A DNA stretch of 64,000 bases from an uncultured cyanobacterium. Its GTDB lineage: Bacteria; Cyanobacteriota; Cyanobacteriia; PCC-6307; Cyanobiaceae. The notes under the pieces were generated by a model. It was not told the DNA's origin. It searched no databases and was given only the letters and a program-made list of their open reading frames with translations. Numbering within the stretch: position 1 is the first letter of the stretch; each line of letters starts with the position of its first letter. The stretch covers positions 1 to 64,000 of the forward strand of contig CAIZQU010000075.1 in the NCBI GenBank assembly GCA_903935205.1, given 5' to 3'. Both the position numbers and the translations under genes were made by a program. Of this stretch, positions 29,179 through 37,742 are shown piece by piece.

Positions 29179-29793
29179 TTGGATCTTCAGCTTCTCGTCG
29201 GCCTGGGTAATCCGGGCGACCGCTACGCCGGCACCCGCCACAACGTCGGCTTCATGGCTCTGGAACGGCTGGCCTCCGGCGCATCCGCTTCCTTCCAGAA
29301 CCAGAACCGTCTCCATGGCCTGATGGCGGAGGTCGGCAGCGGTTCATCCCGGCTGCGGCTGTTGATGCCCCAGACCTTCATGAACGACAGCGGCCGTTCG
29401 ATCCGCGCTGCCCTCGACTGGTACCGGCTCGATCCGTCTCAGCTGTTGGTGATCGTCGATGACATGGATCTGCCCCTGGGGCGCCTGCGACTGCGGGCCG
29501 AGGGCAGCGCCGGTGGTCACAACGGCCTGAGAAGCACCATCCAGCACCTGGGCCGCCAGGACTTTCCCCGCTTGCGGATCGGCATCGGTGCCCCGGCCGC
29601 CGATCCCGTGGCCCGCCGGGAGCGCACCGTGGGCCATGTGCTGGGCCGCTTCAGCCCCGCCGAGCGGCCCGTGCTTGAGGCGGTGCTCGACGAGGTGGTG
29701 GCCGGCATCGACCTGATCCGCCGCCAGGGGATCGAGAGGGCCGGCAATCGCCTCAACGGTTTTCGGGTCGCCGCTCCGATCGGTTCCCCATGA
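29179..29793 (+). CDS. pth: peptidyl-tRNA hydrolase
   Basis: 204 aa. Cleaves peptidyl-tRNAs that drop off ribosomes. Conserved: VGLGNPGDRYAGTRHNVGF (with catalytic His), LMPQTFMNDSG, DDMDLPLGRLRLR, GGHNGLRS and FPRLRIGIG. The frame requires a TTG start at 29179; an ATG at 29169 is out of frame and stops after 13 codons. It overlaps the next gene by 4 bp (ATGA). Confidence 0.97.
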   Translation: MDLQLLVGLGNPGDRYAGTRHNVGFMALERLASGASASFQNQNRLHGLMAEVGSGSSRLRLLMPQTFMNDSGRSIRAALDWYRLDPSQLLVIVDDMDLPLGRLRLRAEGSAGGHNGLRSTIQHLGRQDFPRLRIGIGAPAADPVARRERTVGHVLGRFSPAERPVLEAVLDEVVAGIDLIRRQGIERAGNRLNGFRVAAPIGSP

Positions 29794-30047
29794 GTCGGTT
29801 GCCCACCACCACCGCCCGGCTGCGGGTGCTCCACCAGAGCTTCAGCCCGTGCCTGCTGGAAGGGGAGGTGAGCGCCGGAGGCTTCCAGTGGACCTTTCGC
29901 TGGTTCTTCGATCGGGGTGAGCTGCTGGTTGAGCCCTCCCTGGGCCGCGCCCTGATTCAGGATGCCCTGCTGCGCTTCCTGCTCAAGGCCGACTACCAGC
30001 TCGAACCCGGCGGCGACTATGCCTTCACGGTGCGTGCCCGCTTCTGA
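29790..30047 (+). CDS. DUF3146 family protein
   Basis: 85 aa cyanobacterial family of unknown function. Typical elements: the SxSPCLLEGEVSA-type start, QWTFRWFFDRGELLVEPSLG, then RALIQDALLRFL and YQLEPGGDYAFTVRARF. The ATG overlaps the TGA of pth, so translation is probably coupled. Its 3' end overlaps the convergent YqgF-like gene by 23 bp. Confidence 0.9.
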   Translation: MSRLPTTTARLRVLHQSFSPCLLEGEVSAGGFQWTFRWFFDRGELLVEPSLGRALIQDALLRFLLKADYQLEPGGDYAFTVRARF

Positions 30048-30576
30048 GGCTCGCACGCTCCGGCCCCGCCAGCTGCCGCGGCAGGGTCTGGCTCAGCCAG
30101 CGCTCCACCAGGATCTGGGCGACCACATCGTCCCAGTCGCGCGGGGGCTGGCGCAGGCCTCGGGGCAGCCATCGCCGCCAGCCCCGGGCCGGTTCGATCC
30201 GCCAGTAGCGCTCCCGTGCCGCCAGGGTGGTATCCCGCTCCTCCACCAGCGCCACCGGCAGCCACGGCTCCAGCTGCTGCTGCCAGCTGCGGTGGCCCGT
30301 GCCGTTGCCCAACACCACCAGGGCCAGGCCCTGCCGCTGCCATTGGCGCAAGGCTTCCAGGGCCTGGGCTGGCGCCAGCACCCGCGCCTCCACGATCCGC
30401 CGCCGTTGCGGGTCGGTTTGCACCAGGCCGCATTTGCTGCGCCCGGGATCCAGTCCGGCCACGGCTCCGGGCCCGGCGCCAGGGCCCCAGGGCGGGCCAC
30501 CGGCAGGGCCGGCCCCGGTTGTGCCGCTACCGGCGGCATTCGGGGGTTGATCGGCGGCGGGAGTGGGCGGCGTCAA
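30025..30576 (-). CDS. YqgF/RuvX-like RNase H-fold protein
   Basis: 183 aa. After a 35-residue Pro/Gly-rich start, AGLDPGRSKCGLV is the first strand with its catalytic Asp, as in YqgF/RuvX and resolvase-like nucleases. Later elements are VVLGNGTGHRSW and an acidic helix DWDDVVAQILVERWL. In bacteria YqgF helps mature the 16S rRNA 5' end; this divergent cyanobacterial form may do so, which is inferred. The TTG start overlaps the TGA of the DUF3084 gene upstream. Its end overlaps the DUF3146 gene on the other strand. Confidence 0.8.
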   Translation of the reverse strand: MTPPTPAADQPPNAAGSGTTGAGPAGGPPWGPGAGPGAVAGLDPGRSKCGLVQTDPQRRRIVEARVLAPAQALEALRQWQRQGLALVVLGNGTGHRSWQQQLEPWLPVALVEERDTTLAARERYWRIEPARGWRRWLPRGLRQPPRDWDDVVAQILVERWLSQTLPRQLAGPERASLRSGHAP

Positions 30577-31859
30577 CGGCGCCCCCTGCGGCCCTCGCCG
30601 CCGGTGCTGCTGCGCAGTTCCACCATGATCGGATCGGGGGTATCGGCATTGGCCATCGCCACCGCTTCCAGGTTCACCGCCTGGCCGGGCGGCCGTTCCG
30701 CCAGGGTGCGGCTGAGGGCGTTGAAACTGCTGCCATCCACCTGCAGGCCCTCCGCCAGCGTTCCCTGGCGCTGGGCCTGGGCGAAGGCAGCGGCCAGCAA
30801 CAGATTCAGCCGGCTGCGGATCTCCTCAAGGCTGCGCTCCTCCGCTTCCAGGGCGGTGCGTGCCAGCACCTCCCCCTGCCGCACCACCGGCCGGTTGGGC
30901 CGCAGATCCGGGAAGGCCACCACCCGCCCCTCACCCCGCAGCACATTGGCCGCTGAGCGAATCGTCACCACCCAGGTCTTGCCTGGCTGCAGCATCGTCG
31001 CCAGCCGCTCGACATCACTGCGGGGTACCAGCAGGATCTGGCGATTCGCCGGCTGGCCGGGCAGCAGCAGCTGGAAGGCCACCTGGTTGGCCTGCTGGAG
31101 CAGGCCATCGATCACCTCCCTGGCCTGGGTGCTGCGTTGCATCTTGACCCGCACCGTCGCCAGCGGTTGACCGCTGGCGATCACCACATCGCCACGCCGC
31201 AGGGCGATCACGTTGGTTTCGAGCTGCTTGAGCTCCTCAGCGCCGGCGGCGATCCGCTGCCGCACCCGCCCGAGCTCCTGCTCATTGCGGCGGATCTCCT
31301 GATCGCGTCTCCTGACCTCCCGACTGAGCCGCCCCCGCTCGGCCTCCAGCTGCAATCGTTGTCGCTGCAGCGGTTGCAGCTCCTGGCGCAGGCTGCTCAC
31401 CCGGGTCTGGGCCAGGGCCAGCTCCCGCTGCACCGCCTCCCGCTGGCTGATGGCCTCCTGGCGGCTGCGCAGGGCCAGGCTCCGGCCCTTCTCAGCCTCC
31501 TGCACGACCAGGCGGCTGCGGGTCAGCTCCCGCCGGCTCTCCACCAGCGCCGCCTGGCTCTGCTTCAGGGAGGCCTGGCTCTGGGCCAGGGAGCTGCGGC
31601 TGTCCCGCAGTCGGGCCTGGATCTGATCCAGCTCGAACAGCCCCACCCGCAGCCGCTCGCTGACCAGCAGCATCAGACCCAGGGAGATCGCGCTGATCAG
31701 GGCGCCGGTGAGGGCCGTGATCACCACCGCCGTGTCGCGGGGGCGCAGATTGAAGAGGCTGAGGCGTGCCTTGCCGACCCGGCTGCCGAGGCGATCGCCG
31801 AGGGTGGCGAGGATGCCGCCGAGCACCAGCAGCGCCAGGATCAGCAGCCAGCCCGACAC
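30573..31859 (-). CDS. DUF3084 membrane-anchored coiled-coil protein
   Basis: 428 aa. N-terminal transmembrane helix, then LGDRLGSRVGKARLSLFNLR and a second helix, followed by a long coiled coil (about 75-220, rich in Arg/Glu/Gln/Ser heptads) and a globular C-terminal domain (about 225-400) with QLLLPGQPANRQILLVPRS. This is the cyanobacterial DUF3084 layout; function unknown, possibly envelope organisation. It forms a coupled pair with the YqgF-like gene, whose start overlaps its stop. Confidence 0.92.
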   Translation of the reverse strand: MSGWLLILALLVLGGILATLGDRLGSRVGKARLSLFNLRPRDTAVVITALTGALISAISLGLMLLVSERLRVGLFELDQIQARLRDSRSSLAQSQASLKQSQAALVESRRELTRSRLVVQEAEKGRSLALRSRQEAISQREAVQRELALAQTRVSSLRQELQPLQRQRLQLEAERGRLSREVRRRDQEIRRNEQELGRVRQRIAAGAEELKQLETNVIALRRGDVVIASGQPLATVRVKMQRSTQAREVIDGLLQQANQVAFQLLLPGQPANRQILLVPRSDVERLATMLQPGKTWVVTIRSAANVLRGEGRVVAFPDLRPNRPVVRQGEVLARTALEAEERSLEEIRSRLNLLLAAAFAQAQRQGTLAEGLQVDGSSFNALSRTLAERPPGQAVNLEAVAMANADTPDPIMVELRSSTGGEGRRGRR

Positions 31860-31914
31860 ACCACGCTCCAGCTGCCCCCAGTATCCCCGAGCCCCATGGC
31901 CCGGGGACTGGCGA

Positions 31915-32658
31915 TCAGCTGAACCGCTTGGCCAACGCCACCGGATCGAAGACCGTGATCTTCTTGCGGTCGATCTGCACCAGTCCCTCGTTGCGCAGAT
32001 CGCCGAGCAGACGGGTGATCGTCACCCGGGTGGAGCCGATCGCTTCGGCGATGGCCTGATGGGAGAGGCGCAGGTCGATGGTGATGCCCTCGTTGCTGGG
32101 CACGCCGAAATCGCGGCAGAGCACGAGCAGGAAGCTCACCAGGCGCGAGCTCATGTCGCGGTGGGTGAGGGTTTCGATCATCGTCTCGGTCTGCAGGATG
32201 CGGGAGGAGAGGCCCTGCAACAGCAGCAGTCCAACGCTGGCATCCTGCTCGATCGCCCGTCGCACCGACGTGGCCGGCGCCGTGATCATCTCGACCCGGG
32301 TGAAAGCGATGGCGTGATAGAAGCGATCGGAACGCTGGCCGGTGAGCAGCGAGAGCACGCCGAACAGGCTGTTTTCCCGCAGCAGGGCGACCGTGATCTC
32401 CTCGCCCGATTCGTACACCCGCGACAGCCGCACGGCCCCGCGCCGCAGCAGGTAAACACGCTCGGCCGGATCACCGGGGAAGAAGATCGTCTTGCTGCGC
32501 TCGATCGTTTCGACACTGCTGCCGGCCAGGCTCCTGATCACCTCGAGCAGGGTCGGGGTGGCGCCGGCTGCGCCGCCGAGGCCCGTGCCGGCAGGGGACA
32601 CCCCGGGGGAGGCGGGGGGGCTCGCGTAGCGGCTGAACCCGCGCGTGGCTCCAACCAT
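31915..32658 (-). CDS. ntcA: global nitrogen regulator NtcA
   Basis: 247 aa CRP-family activator/repressor that senses 2-oxoglutarate and controls nitrogen assimilation in cyanobacteria. Nearly invariant family sequence is seen: [20 protein letters not shown] in the effector domain, then [20 protein letters not shown] in the dimer helix. The helix-turn-helix is [20 protein letters not shown] (about 195-215) and the C-terminus is KKITVFDP. The N-terminal 35 residues are a variable Pro/Gly/Ala-rich extension, as usual. It has its own NtcA-type promoter upstream (listed separately). Confidence 0.98.
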   Translation of the reverse strand: MVGATRGFSRYASPPASPGVSPAGTGLGGAAGATPTLLEVIRSLAGSSVETIERSKTIFFPGDPAERVYLLRRGAVRLSRVYESGEEITVALLRENSLFGVLSLLTGQRSDRFYHAIAFTRVEMITAPATSVRRAIEQDASVGLLLLQGLSSRILQTETMIETLTHRDMSSRLVSFLLVLCRDFGVPSNEGITIDLRLSHQAIAEAIGSTRVTITRLLGDLRNEGLVQIDRKKITVFDPVALAKRFS

Positions 32659-32684
32659 GGGGTGGGAAGGGGATTTGGTTCAGG

Positions 32685-32726
32685 ACGCTACGAATCGCGC
32701 CCCTCCTCTCCTGTAGCGGATCACAC
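32685..32726 (-). promoter_or_regulatory. putative NtcA-activated promoter of ntcA
   Basis: On the minus strand a near-consensus NtcA site GTG-TGATCCGC-TAC (32726-32713; consensus GTA-N8-TAC, one mismatch) is followed by exactly 22 bp and then a TAGCGT -10 box (TA-N3-T, 32690-32685). NtcA-activated class II promoters have this spacing of about 22-23 bp, and the element lies 27 bp before the ntcA ATG. This agrees with known ntcA autoregulation in cyanobacteria; activity is inferred. Confidence 0.65.
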
Positions 32727-32753
32727 CATGCCGCATGGACATGGTGGGATCGG

Positions 32754-33566
32754 TCACGTCCCGAAGCCCCCCGGCCCGCCCTCGGCGCCCTCCGATCCGG
32801 CCCCGGCCGCCGCGTCGTGCACCATGGCGAGCGCGGCCAGGGCCTGGCGTTGGGCCTGCTGCAGCTCGGCGATTCCCGCCTCGGCCAGATCGAGCAGGCT
32901 GTGCAGCTGCTGCCGGGAGAAGGGAGCTCCTTCGGCCGTGCCCTGGATCTCCAGCAGCTGGGCGTCGCCATCGCCCACCACGTTCAGATCGACCGCGGCC
33001 CGGCTGTCTTCGCTGTAGTCCAGATCGAGCAGGGCCCGATCTCCAACCAGCCCCACCGAGACCGCGGCCACCTGTCGCCGCAGCGGCGAAACGCTGAGCA
33101 CCCCGCGGCTCTGCAGCCGCTGCAGGGCCACCGCCAGGGCCAGCCAGGACCCCGTCACCGCCGCCGTGCGGGTGCCGGCGTCGGCCTGGAGCACATCGCA
33201 GTCCACCAGCAGGGAGCGCTCGCCCAGGGCACCCAGGTCGAGGCAGGCCCGCAGGCTGCGGCCGATCAGACGCTGGATCTCCTGGGTCCGTCCGGAGAGT
33301 TTGAGCAGTTCCCGCGGCTGCCGCTCCGGCGTGGAGGCCGGCAGCAGCCGGTAGTCGGCGCTGAGCCAGCCCTGGCCCGATCCGCGGCGCCAGCGGGGCA
33401 CCTCCTCCTCCAGGCAGACGCTGCACAGCACCCGGGTGCGGCCCGCCGCGATCGTCACCGAGGCCAGGGCGAAGCCCATCGGATCCCAGTCGAAGCGCAC
33501 CGGTCGCAGGGCATCGGCGTCGCGGCCGTCGCGGCGCGACCCTGCGAAGGGGACGGGATTCGCCAT
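32754..33566 (-). CDS. rph: ribonuclease PH
   Basis: 270 aa phosphorolytic exoribonuclease that trims tRNA 3' ends. Motifs: RPVRFDWDPMGFALASV at the start, then TRVLCSVCLEEEVPRW, ADYRLLPAST, QEIQRLIGRSLRACLDL, and the phosphate/substrate site DCDVLQADAGTRTAAV. DLDYSEDSRA and EIQGTAEGAPFSRQQL follow. The ATG gives a normal-length protein; the much longer open frame upstream (to 34460) is antisense to the next genes. The C-terminus has a short Gly/Ala-rich tail. It lies upstream of ntcA on the same strand. Confidence 0.96.
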   Translation of the reverse strand: MANPVPFAGSRRDGRDADALRPVRFDWDPMGFALASVTIAAGRTRVLCSVCLEEEVPRWRRGSGQGWLSADYRLLPASTPERQPRELLKLSGRTQEIQRLIGRSLRACLDLGALGERSLLVDCDVLQADAGTRTAAVTGSWLALAVALQRLQSRGVLSVSPLRRQVAAVSVGLVGDRALLDLDYSEDSRAAVDLNVVGDGDAQLLEIQGTAEGAPFSRQQLHSLLDLAEAGIAELQQAQRQALAALAMVHDAAAGAGSEGAEGGPGGFGT

Positions 33567-33872
33567 GCGCTGTCGGTCGGAACGGGAGGAGCCGTCCCCC
33601 AGCGTGCCCCATGGCCGGCGGATCCCTGTCGCCGGCGCCGCTCCCGGCCCAACCACTACCGATGGTGTGTGGTGCTTGCTGGCCCCGCTACATTCAGCAG
33701 GCGGGGGTGCGGAGCTGCTCCGGCCATCCCTCGCCCCATCCCCCGCTTCCCGCTCCGCCGCTGCCACGGCCACCCCGTGGTCGTCGTCCTGGGACCCGCG
33801 GTCGAGGGGGATGGCGGACCCGGTTCCGCGCCGGCCTCCGGCTTCCCCCACAGCGCTGCACCACCGCCGTCC
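33567..33872. other. divergent promoter region rph / BtuR-like gene
   Basis: About 306 bp between two divergent start codons. No clear promoter pair, hairpin or small gene is seen. Confidence 0.4.
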
Positions 33873-34478
33873 ATGACCCTCAGCCTTGCCGATCTGGCCA
33901 AGCCCTCCCCCAGCGCGATGGCCGAGCCCCGGGGCGAAGCGGCTTCGCTGCGCTCGTCCCCGTCGCTTCGGCTGGTGCCGCGGCCTGAGGGTTTGCTGCA
34001 GATCCACACCGCCCCCTTCCGCGGCAGCGTGGCGGCGGTATTCAGCCAGGCCCTGCGCAGCGCCGGCCTCGGCAGTCGGGTGCTGATCAGCCAGTTCCTC
34101 AAGGGGGGCGTCGAGCAGGGGGTGGAGGGTTCCCTCTGGCTCTGCGGCCGTCTGCAGTGGCTGCGGCCTGCCACCCCCCATTGCCTCGACCGTCCCGCCG
34201 CCTGCCATGCCGCCTCCGGCAGCGCTGAGGATCCCCTTGAGGCGGTGCGGGCGGTCTGGTCGTACAGCCGGGAGCAGCTGCTCTCCGGTGCCGTCGATCT
34301 GATGGTGCTCGATGAGCTGGGGCTGGCCGTCGAGCTGGGCTACCTCACGGCCAACGATGTCACCGACACCCTGGAGCGGCGGCCGCTGCACTTGGATGTC
34401 ATCCTGACGGGCCCCTCCATGCCGCCGGCCCTGATCGCCATGGCTGATCAGATCACCCAATTGCGCCGCGCCCCTTAG
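33873..34478 (+). CDS. CobA/BtuR-like P-loop-family protein
   Basis: 201 aa resembling cob(I)yrinic acid a,c-diamide adenosyltransferases. The family pattern is seen as LQIHTAPFRGSVAAVFSQAL, VLISQFLKGG, DLMVLDELGLAVELGYL and DVILTGPSMPPALIAMADQI. However the ATP-binding P-loop (G-x-G-K-G-K-T in BtuR/CobO) is replaced by APFRGSVA, so ATP binding and adenosyl transfer are doubtful. This variant recurs in cyanobacteria as a conserved paralogue of unknown role. It is two bases upstream of dcd and co-transcribed. Confidence 0.8.
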   Translation: MTLSLADLAKPSPSAMAEPRGEAASLRSSPSLRLVPRPEGLLQIHTAPFRGSVAAVFSQALRSAGLGSRVLISQFLKGGVEQGVEGSLWLCGRLQWLRPATPHCLDRPAACHAASGSAEDPLEAVRAVWSYSREQLLSGAVDLMVLDELGLAVELGYLTANDVTDTLERRPLHLDVILTGPSMPPALIAMADQITQLRRAP

Positions 34479-34480
34479 CG

Positions 34481-35074
34481 ATGCTCAAGAACGACCGCTG
34501 GATTCGGCAGCAGGCCGAAGCCGGCATGATCGAGCCGTTCCAGGCCAGCCTGGTGCGCCACCTGGAACCGGACACCGCCAGCCAGCCGGTGCTGAGCTTC
34601 GGATGTTCCTCCTATGGCTACGACCTGAGGCTGTCGGCCCGCGAATTTCTGATCTTCCGCCATGTGCCCGGCACGGTGATGAATCCGAAGCGGTTCAATC
34701 CGGCCAATCTCGAACCGGCTCCGCTGCATCGCGATGACGACGGCGCTTACTTCATCCTGCCGGCCCATTCCTATGGCCTGGGTGTGGCGCTCGAGAGGTT
34801 GAGGGTGCCGGCCAATATCACCGTGATCTGCCTCGGCAAGAGCACCTATGCCCGCCTGGGGATCATTGTCAACACCACCCCGGCCGAAGCCAGCTGGGAG
34901 GGCCACCTCACCCTTGAATTCAGCAATTCCTCCGGCGCCGACTGCCGTATCTATGCCGAAGAAGGCATCTGTCAGCTGCTCTTCTTTGAGGGTGATCCCT
35001 GCGACACCACCTATCAGGATCGGGCTGGGAAATACCAGCACCAGCCCGAGCGCGTCACCCTCGCCAGGATCTGA
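34481..35074 (+). CDS. dcd: dCTP deaminase
   Basis: 197 aa trimeric enzyme converting dCTP to dUTP for thymidylate synthesis. Start MLKNDRWIRQQAEAGMI, then SFGCSSYGYDLRLS, the catalytic-site segment GKSTYARLGIIVNTTPAEA (with the conserved catalytic Glu just after), and EEGICQLLFFEG. The deaminase-only form is indicated because the length and C-terminus match Dcd rather than a bifunctional dUTPase. It converges with thyX, the next step toward dTMP. Confidence 0.97.
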   Translation: MLKNDRWIRQQAEAGMIEPFQASLVRHLEPDTASQPVLSFGCSSYGYDLRLSAREFLIFRHVPGTVMNPKRFNPANLEPAPLHRDDDGAYFILPAHSYGLGVALERLRVPANITVICLGKSTYARLGIIVNTTPAEASWEGHLTLEFSNSSGADCRIYAEEGICQLLFFEGDPCDTTYQDRAGKYQHQPERVTLARI

Positions 35075-35159
35075 GCCGTTTCTGGCCGGAATGGCTCTGA
35101 AACCACGGCCATACCCCTTGCCGATCGGCCTGGATCCCTGATTCAGCCGATCCCAGGTT

Positions 35160-35885
35160 TCAGGGCGCCAGCCGTGCGCGATGCAGCCGGCTCTTCTCGT
35201 ACCAGGCGGCGAATTCCGGGGCCCAGGCCTGGAGGTGGGGCCAGAGCAGGTCGCAGAGTTCGCGGATCTCCTGCTGGGCGTCGAGCTTGGCGCGCAGGTC
35301 GAGGAAATGGAGCAGGGCCCGCAGGCTGAAACTGACGATGAAGTGCTGGCGGTAATCGAAGGGCAGGATGCCGCGGGCGTGTTCCTCCGCAAAGCCGGCC
35401 GCCAGCAGGTCGCGATAGCGTTCCGCAGCCGTCTGGCACAGGGCCAGGTCGGCGGCGCGTTGGCAGGCGGTGTAGCGATAGCGCTTGCCCTGGCGGTCGC
35501 TGTAGTCGCCCTCGGGCCTCAGGTAGAAGACCTCCTCGAGTTCGATCTCGCCGTTCGCCGCCTTGCAGATGCGGTCTCCGGTGTAGCGCATCGATTGCAC
35601 ATCGAAACTCACACCCACCCGATGGGTGCGAGCCTGTTGCATCACCGAATGGGGAAACCAACCCACATTGAGCACGATCTGGGCATGTTCCAGCGGCCCA
35701 TAGTGGCCGCGTTCGCCGGCCAGCAGCCGTTTGATGCAGATCTCACCGGCCCGCCGTTCATCGGGCCAGCTGTCCCGGTCCGCGGCCACGAAGCCCTCGC
35801 TGTAGTCCTGGTGCATGCCCGCATACACGCACTGCTGCGGGTTGGGTGTGGCGGCGATCAGGGCGACCCGGAAGCGGGGATCCAT
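35160..35885 (-). CDS. thyX: FAD-dependent thymidylate synthase
   Basis: 241 aa. Methylates dUMP with methylene-tetrahydrofolate and FAD. The ThyX signature R-H-R-x(7)-S is present as THRVGVSFDVQSMR, with preceding HYGPLEHAQIVLNV and later RGILPFDYRQHFIVSFSLRA, LHFLDLR and AQQEIREL. Marine and freshwater picocyanobacteria use ThyX and lack ThyA. It is convergent with dcd (85 bp gap), so the two deoxynucleotide genes form a functional pair. Confidence 0.97.
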   Translation of the reverse strand: MDPRFRVALIAATPNPQQCVYAGMHQDYSEGFVAADRDSWPDERRAGEICIKRLLAGERGHYGPLEHAQIVLNVGWFPHSVMQQARTHRVGVSFDVQSMRYTGDRICKAANGEIELEEVFYLRPEGDYSDRQGKRYRYTACQRAADLALCQTAAERYRDLLAAGFAEEHARGILPFDYRQHFIVSFSLRALLHFLDLRAKLDAQQEIRELCDLLWPHLQAWAPEFAAWYEKSRLHRARLAP

Positions 35886-35927
35886 GGGCGGGGTCGGGGG
35901 GGGAGACGGGGGCTATGGGCGGGGCCC

Positions 35928-36500
35928 TCAGCCATGGCTGCGGGGGGAGATGGGGGCCTCGGCCGGGGCGACAGCAGCCGTCGCCAGATCGCTGCTGGCC
36001 CCCACACCGGCGAGCATGGGCAGGGGTTGATCCTCCAGCAGGGCTGTGGTGAGGGTCTGGAGCTCCTCGGGCCGCCGGGCCCCGATGGAACGGCCGACGG
36101 CTTCGCCGCTGGCGTTGAAGAACTCCAGCTGGGGGATGCCGTTCACGGCGTAACGCTCCAGCTGCGGTTGCCAGCGGGGGTTGTCCACATTCAGCAACAC
36201 CACGTCCAGGGCGCCGCGGTGCTGGCGCTCCAGGGCCTCCATCGCCGGCGCCATCGTCCGGCAGGCTTCACACCAGTCGGCGTAGAACTCCACCAGGGTG
36301 GGCCGGCCATCGCTCAGGGCCGTGTCCAGCTCGGGCGATTGGCGGGCCAGCCGCTCCAGGGGGGCAGCGGGGTGCAGGCCTCCGCGCAGGCCGACCAACA
36401 ACAGGGCCAGCACTCCAGCCACCAGGCCCAGCAGGAGGCGCTCCAGACGGCCCTGGGGCTGGCCGCTGCTCGGGGGGAGGGGATCCGGGGTGGCACCCAT
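35928..36500 (-). CDS. txlA: membrane-anchored thioredoxin TxlA/HCF164-like
   Basis: 190 aa. One N-terminal transmembrane helix (about 20-38), then a thioredoxin fold with active site W-C-E-A-C (in FYADWCEACRTM) and the cis-Pro region NGIPQLEFF. The W-C-E-x-C active site is typical of HCF164/TxlA, a thylakoid lumen-facing thiol reductase needed for cytochrome b6f assembly; in this group electrons come via CcdA. ATG at 36500 is chosen; upstream in-frame residues are low complexity. The protein has an Ala/Pro-rich C-terminal tail. Confidence 0.9.
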   Translation of the reverse strand: MGATPDPLPPSSGQPQGRLERLLLGLVAGVLALLLVGLRGGLHPAAPLERLARQSPELDTALSDGRPTLVEFYADWCEACRTMAPAMEALERQHRGALDVVLLNVDNPRWQPQLERYAVNGIPQLEFFNASGEAVGRSIGARRPEELQTLTTALLEDQPLPMLAGVGASSDLATAAVAPAEAPISPRSHG

Positions 36501-36656
36501 CGCTGTCGCGTCGGCCAGGAAGCTGCGCTGCACTCTGGCAGCAACGCCGTCGCCGTGGTGGGCGGGCTTCCGGCTGGGTTGGCGACCCGCTTCCAGCCGG
36601 GTGGCCAGGACCGCTACGGGCAGCGTTGCTAAGGTCCGGCCAGCGGGCCGCTCCCG

Positions 36657-37082
36657 GTGAAACGGCGCCTCACCCTCCACTTTCCCCGCGAGGCGGTGCA
36701 TCAGCCGATCACCTACCGGCTGGCCGTCGATTTTGATGTGGCCGCCAAGATTCTGCGTGCCCAGGTCGCGCCCAACCAGGTGGGCACCATGGTGGTGGAA
36801 CTCTCCGGCGACATCGATGAACTCGATGCGGCCGAATCCTGGCTTGAGCTCCAGGGCCTCGGCATCAACCGTGCCCTCGGCGAGATCCGCATCGATTCCG
36901 ACCGCTGTGTCGACTGCGGCATCTGCTCCAGCGTCTGCCCCAGCGGTGCCCTCCGCTTTGATCCGGCTGAGCAGCGCCTTCGCTTCGAGTCCCCCCGCTG
37001 CCTGGTCTGCGAGCAGTGCATCCCCAGCTGCCCCCTCGATGCCATCGCCCTGCTGCTCGATCCTGAGCCGGTGCTGCGATGA
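36657..37082 (+). CDS. NIL-domain 4Fe-4S ferredoxin-like protein
   Basis: 141 aa. N-terminal NIL domain (about 1-75; sequence THFPREAVHQPITYRL-like, with QVAPNQVGTMVVELSG) is fused to a bacterial ferredoxin with two C-x2-C-x2-C-x3-C-P clusters (CVDCGICSSVCPSGAL and CLVCEQCIPSCP). Such proteins are widespread in cyanobacteria; NIL domains also occur in methionine-import ATPases and may bind a small ligand. The GTG start is the only one giving a full NIL domain. The next gene overlaps by 4 bp. Confidence 0.9.
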   Translation: MKRRLTLHFPREAVHQPITYRLAVDFDVAAKILRAQVAPNQVGTMVVELSGDIDELDAAESWLELQGLGINRALGEIRIDSDRCVDCGICSSVCPSGALRFDPAEQRLRFESPRCLVCEQCIPSCPLDAIALLLDPEPVLR

Positions 37083-37714
37083 GAGCCCTGGCTGGCCTGC
37101 TGCTGCCTTTGCGGGCGCCGATGCTGCTGATCCTGCTGGCGGTGAGCACCTACCTGGGCCTCCACTGGACCCAGCCGCTCCAACCCGTCGAGGCGACGTC
37201 GCCCCTGCGCACCCTGATCTGGTCAGCGGAATGCGCCCAGGCCCTGGTGGTGGTGATGGTGTGCTGCATGCCCGATCTGCTGCTGCGCCGGTTCACCGCC
37301 CTGCTGGCCACCAGCCGGGTGATCACGCTGGTGGCCACCCTCCTGCTGGTGACGGTCGGCGGTCTCTACCTGCTGCACCTCGAGGCGCTCTCCAACGTGT
37401 TGATCCTCGGCTCGGCGGTGTTGTTGGCCCGGCTCGATCTGGCCAGGATCCGCATCGCCCCCGCTCCTCCCCTGCTGGCGGCGCTGCTGGCGCTGCTGGT
37501 GCTGGGTGGCGCCGGGCTGGGCCACTGGCTCAGCCTCCGCGGAGCCCCGTCGATCCTGCCCCTGGTGCCCCGCTCCCCCGAGGCTGTTACGCCGCCGCCC
37601 CCATCCCGTCAGGATCGGCGCTCAGCAGTTCCGGCCCGGGCCCGGCCCGGCGGCCAGCCCCCCTGGAGAGCGCCCCTGTTCGGGCGGGTCCGCGAGCCGG
37701 CCCGTAGCCCTTGA
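37079..37714 (+). CDS. four-helix membrane protein, unknown function
   Basis: 211 aa with about four transmembrane segments (residues 8-28, 48-65, 78-115 as two, 124-142) and a 65-residue Pro/Arg-rich cytoplasmic-like tail. The ATG overlaps the TGA of the NIL-ferredoxin gene, so the two are translationally coupled and may work together; no family is recognised. Confidence 0.75.
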   Translation: MRALAGLLLPLRAPMLLILLAVSTYLGLHWTQPLQPVEATSPLRTLIWSAECAQALVVVMVCCMPDLLLRRFTALLATSRVITLVATLLLVTVGGLYLLHLEALSNVLILGSAVLLARLDLARIRIAPAPPLLAALLALLVLGGAGLGHWLSLRGAPSILPLVPRSPEAVTPPPPSRQDRRSAVPARARPGGQPPWRAPLFGRVREPARSP

Positions 37715-37742
37715 GCCCCGGGCGGCCTGCCCATGGCTCCCC

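Noticed and set aside
32817-33872. Extended N-terminus of the BtuR-like protein
   Set aside because: The in-frame upstream sequence is antisense to rph and has no conserved residues; the ATG at 33873 precedes the conserved region.
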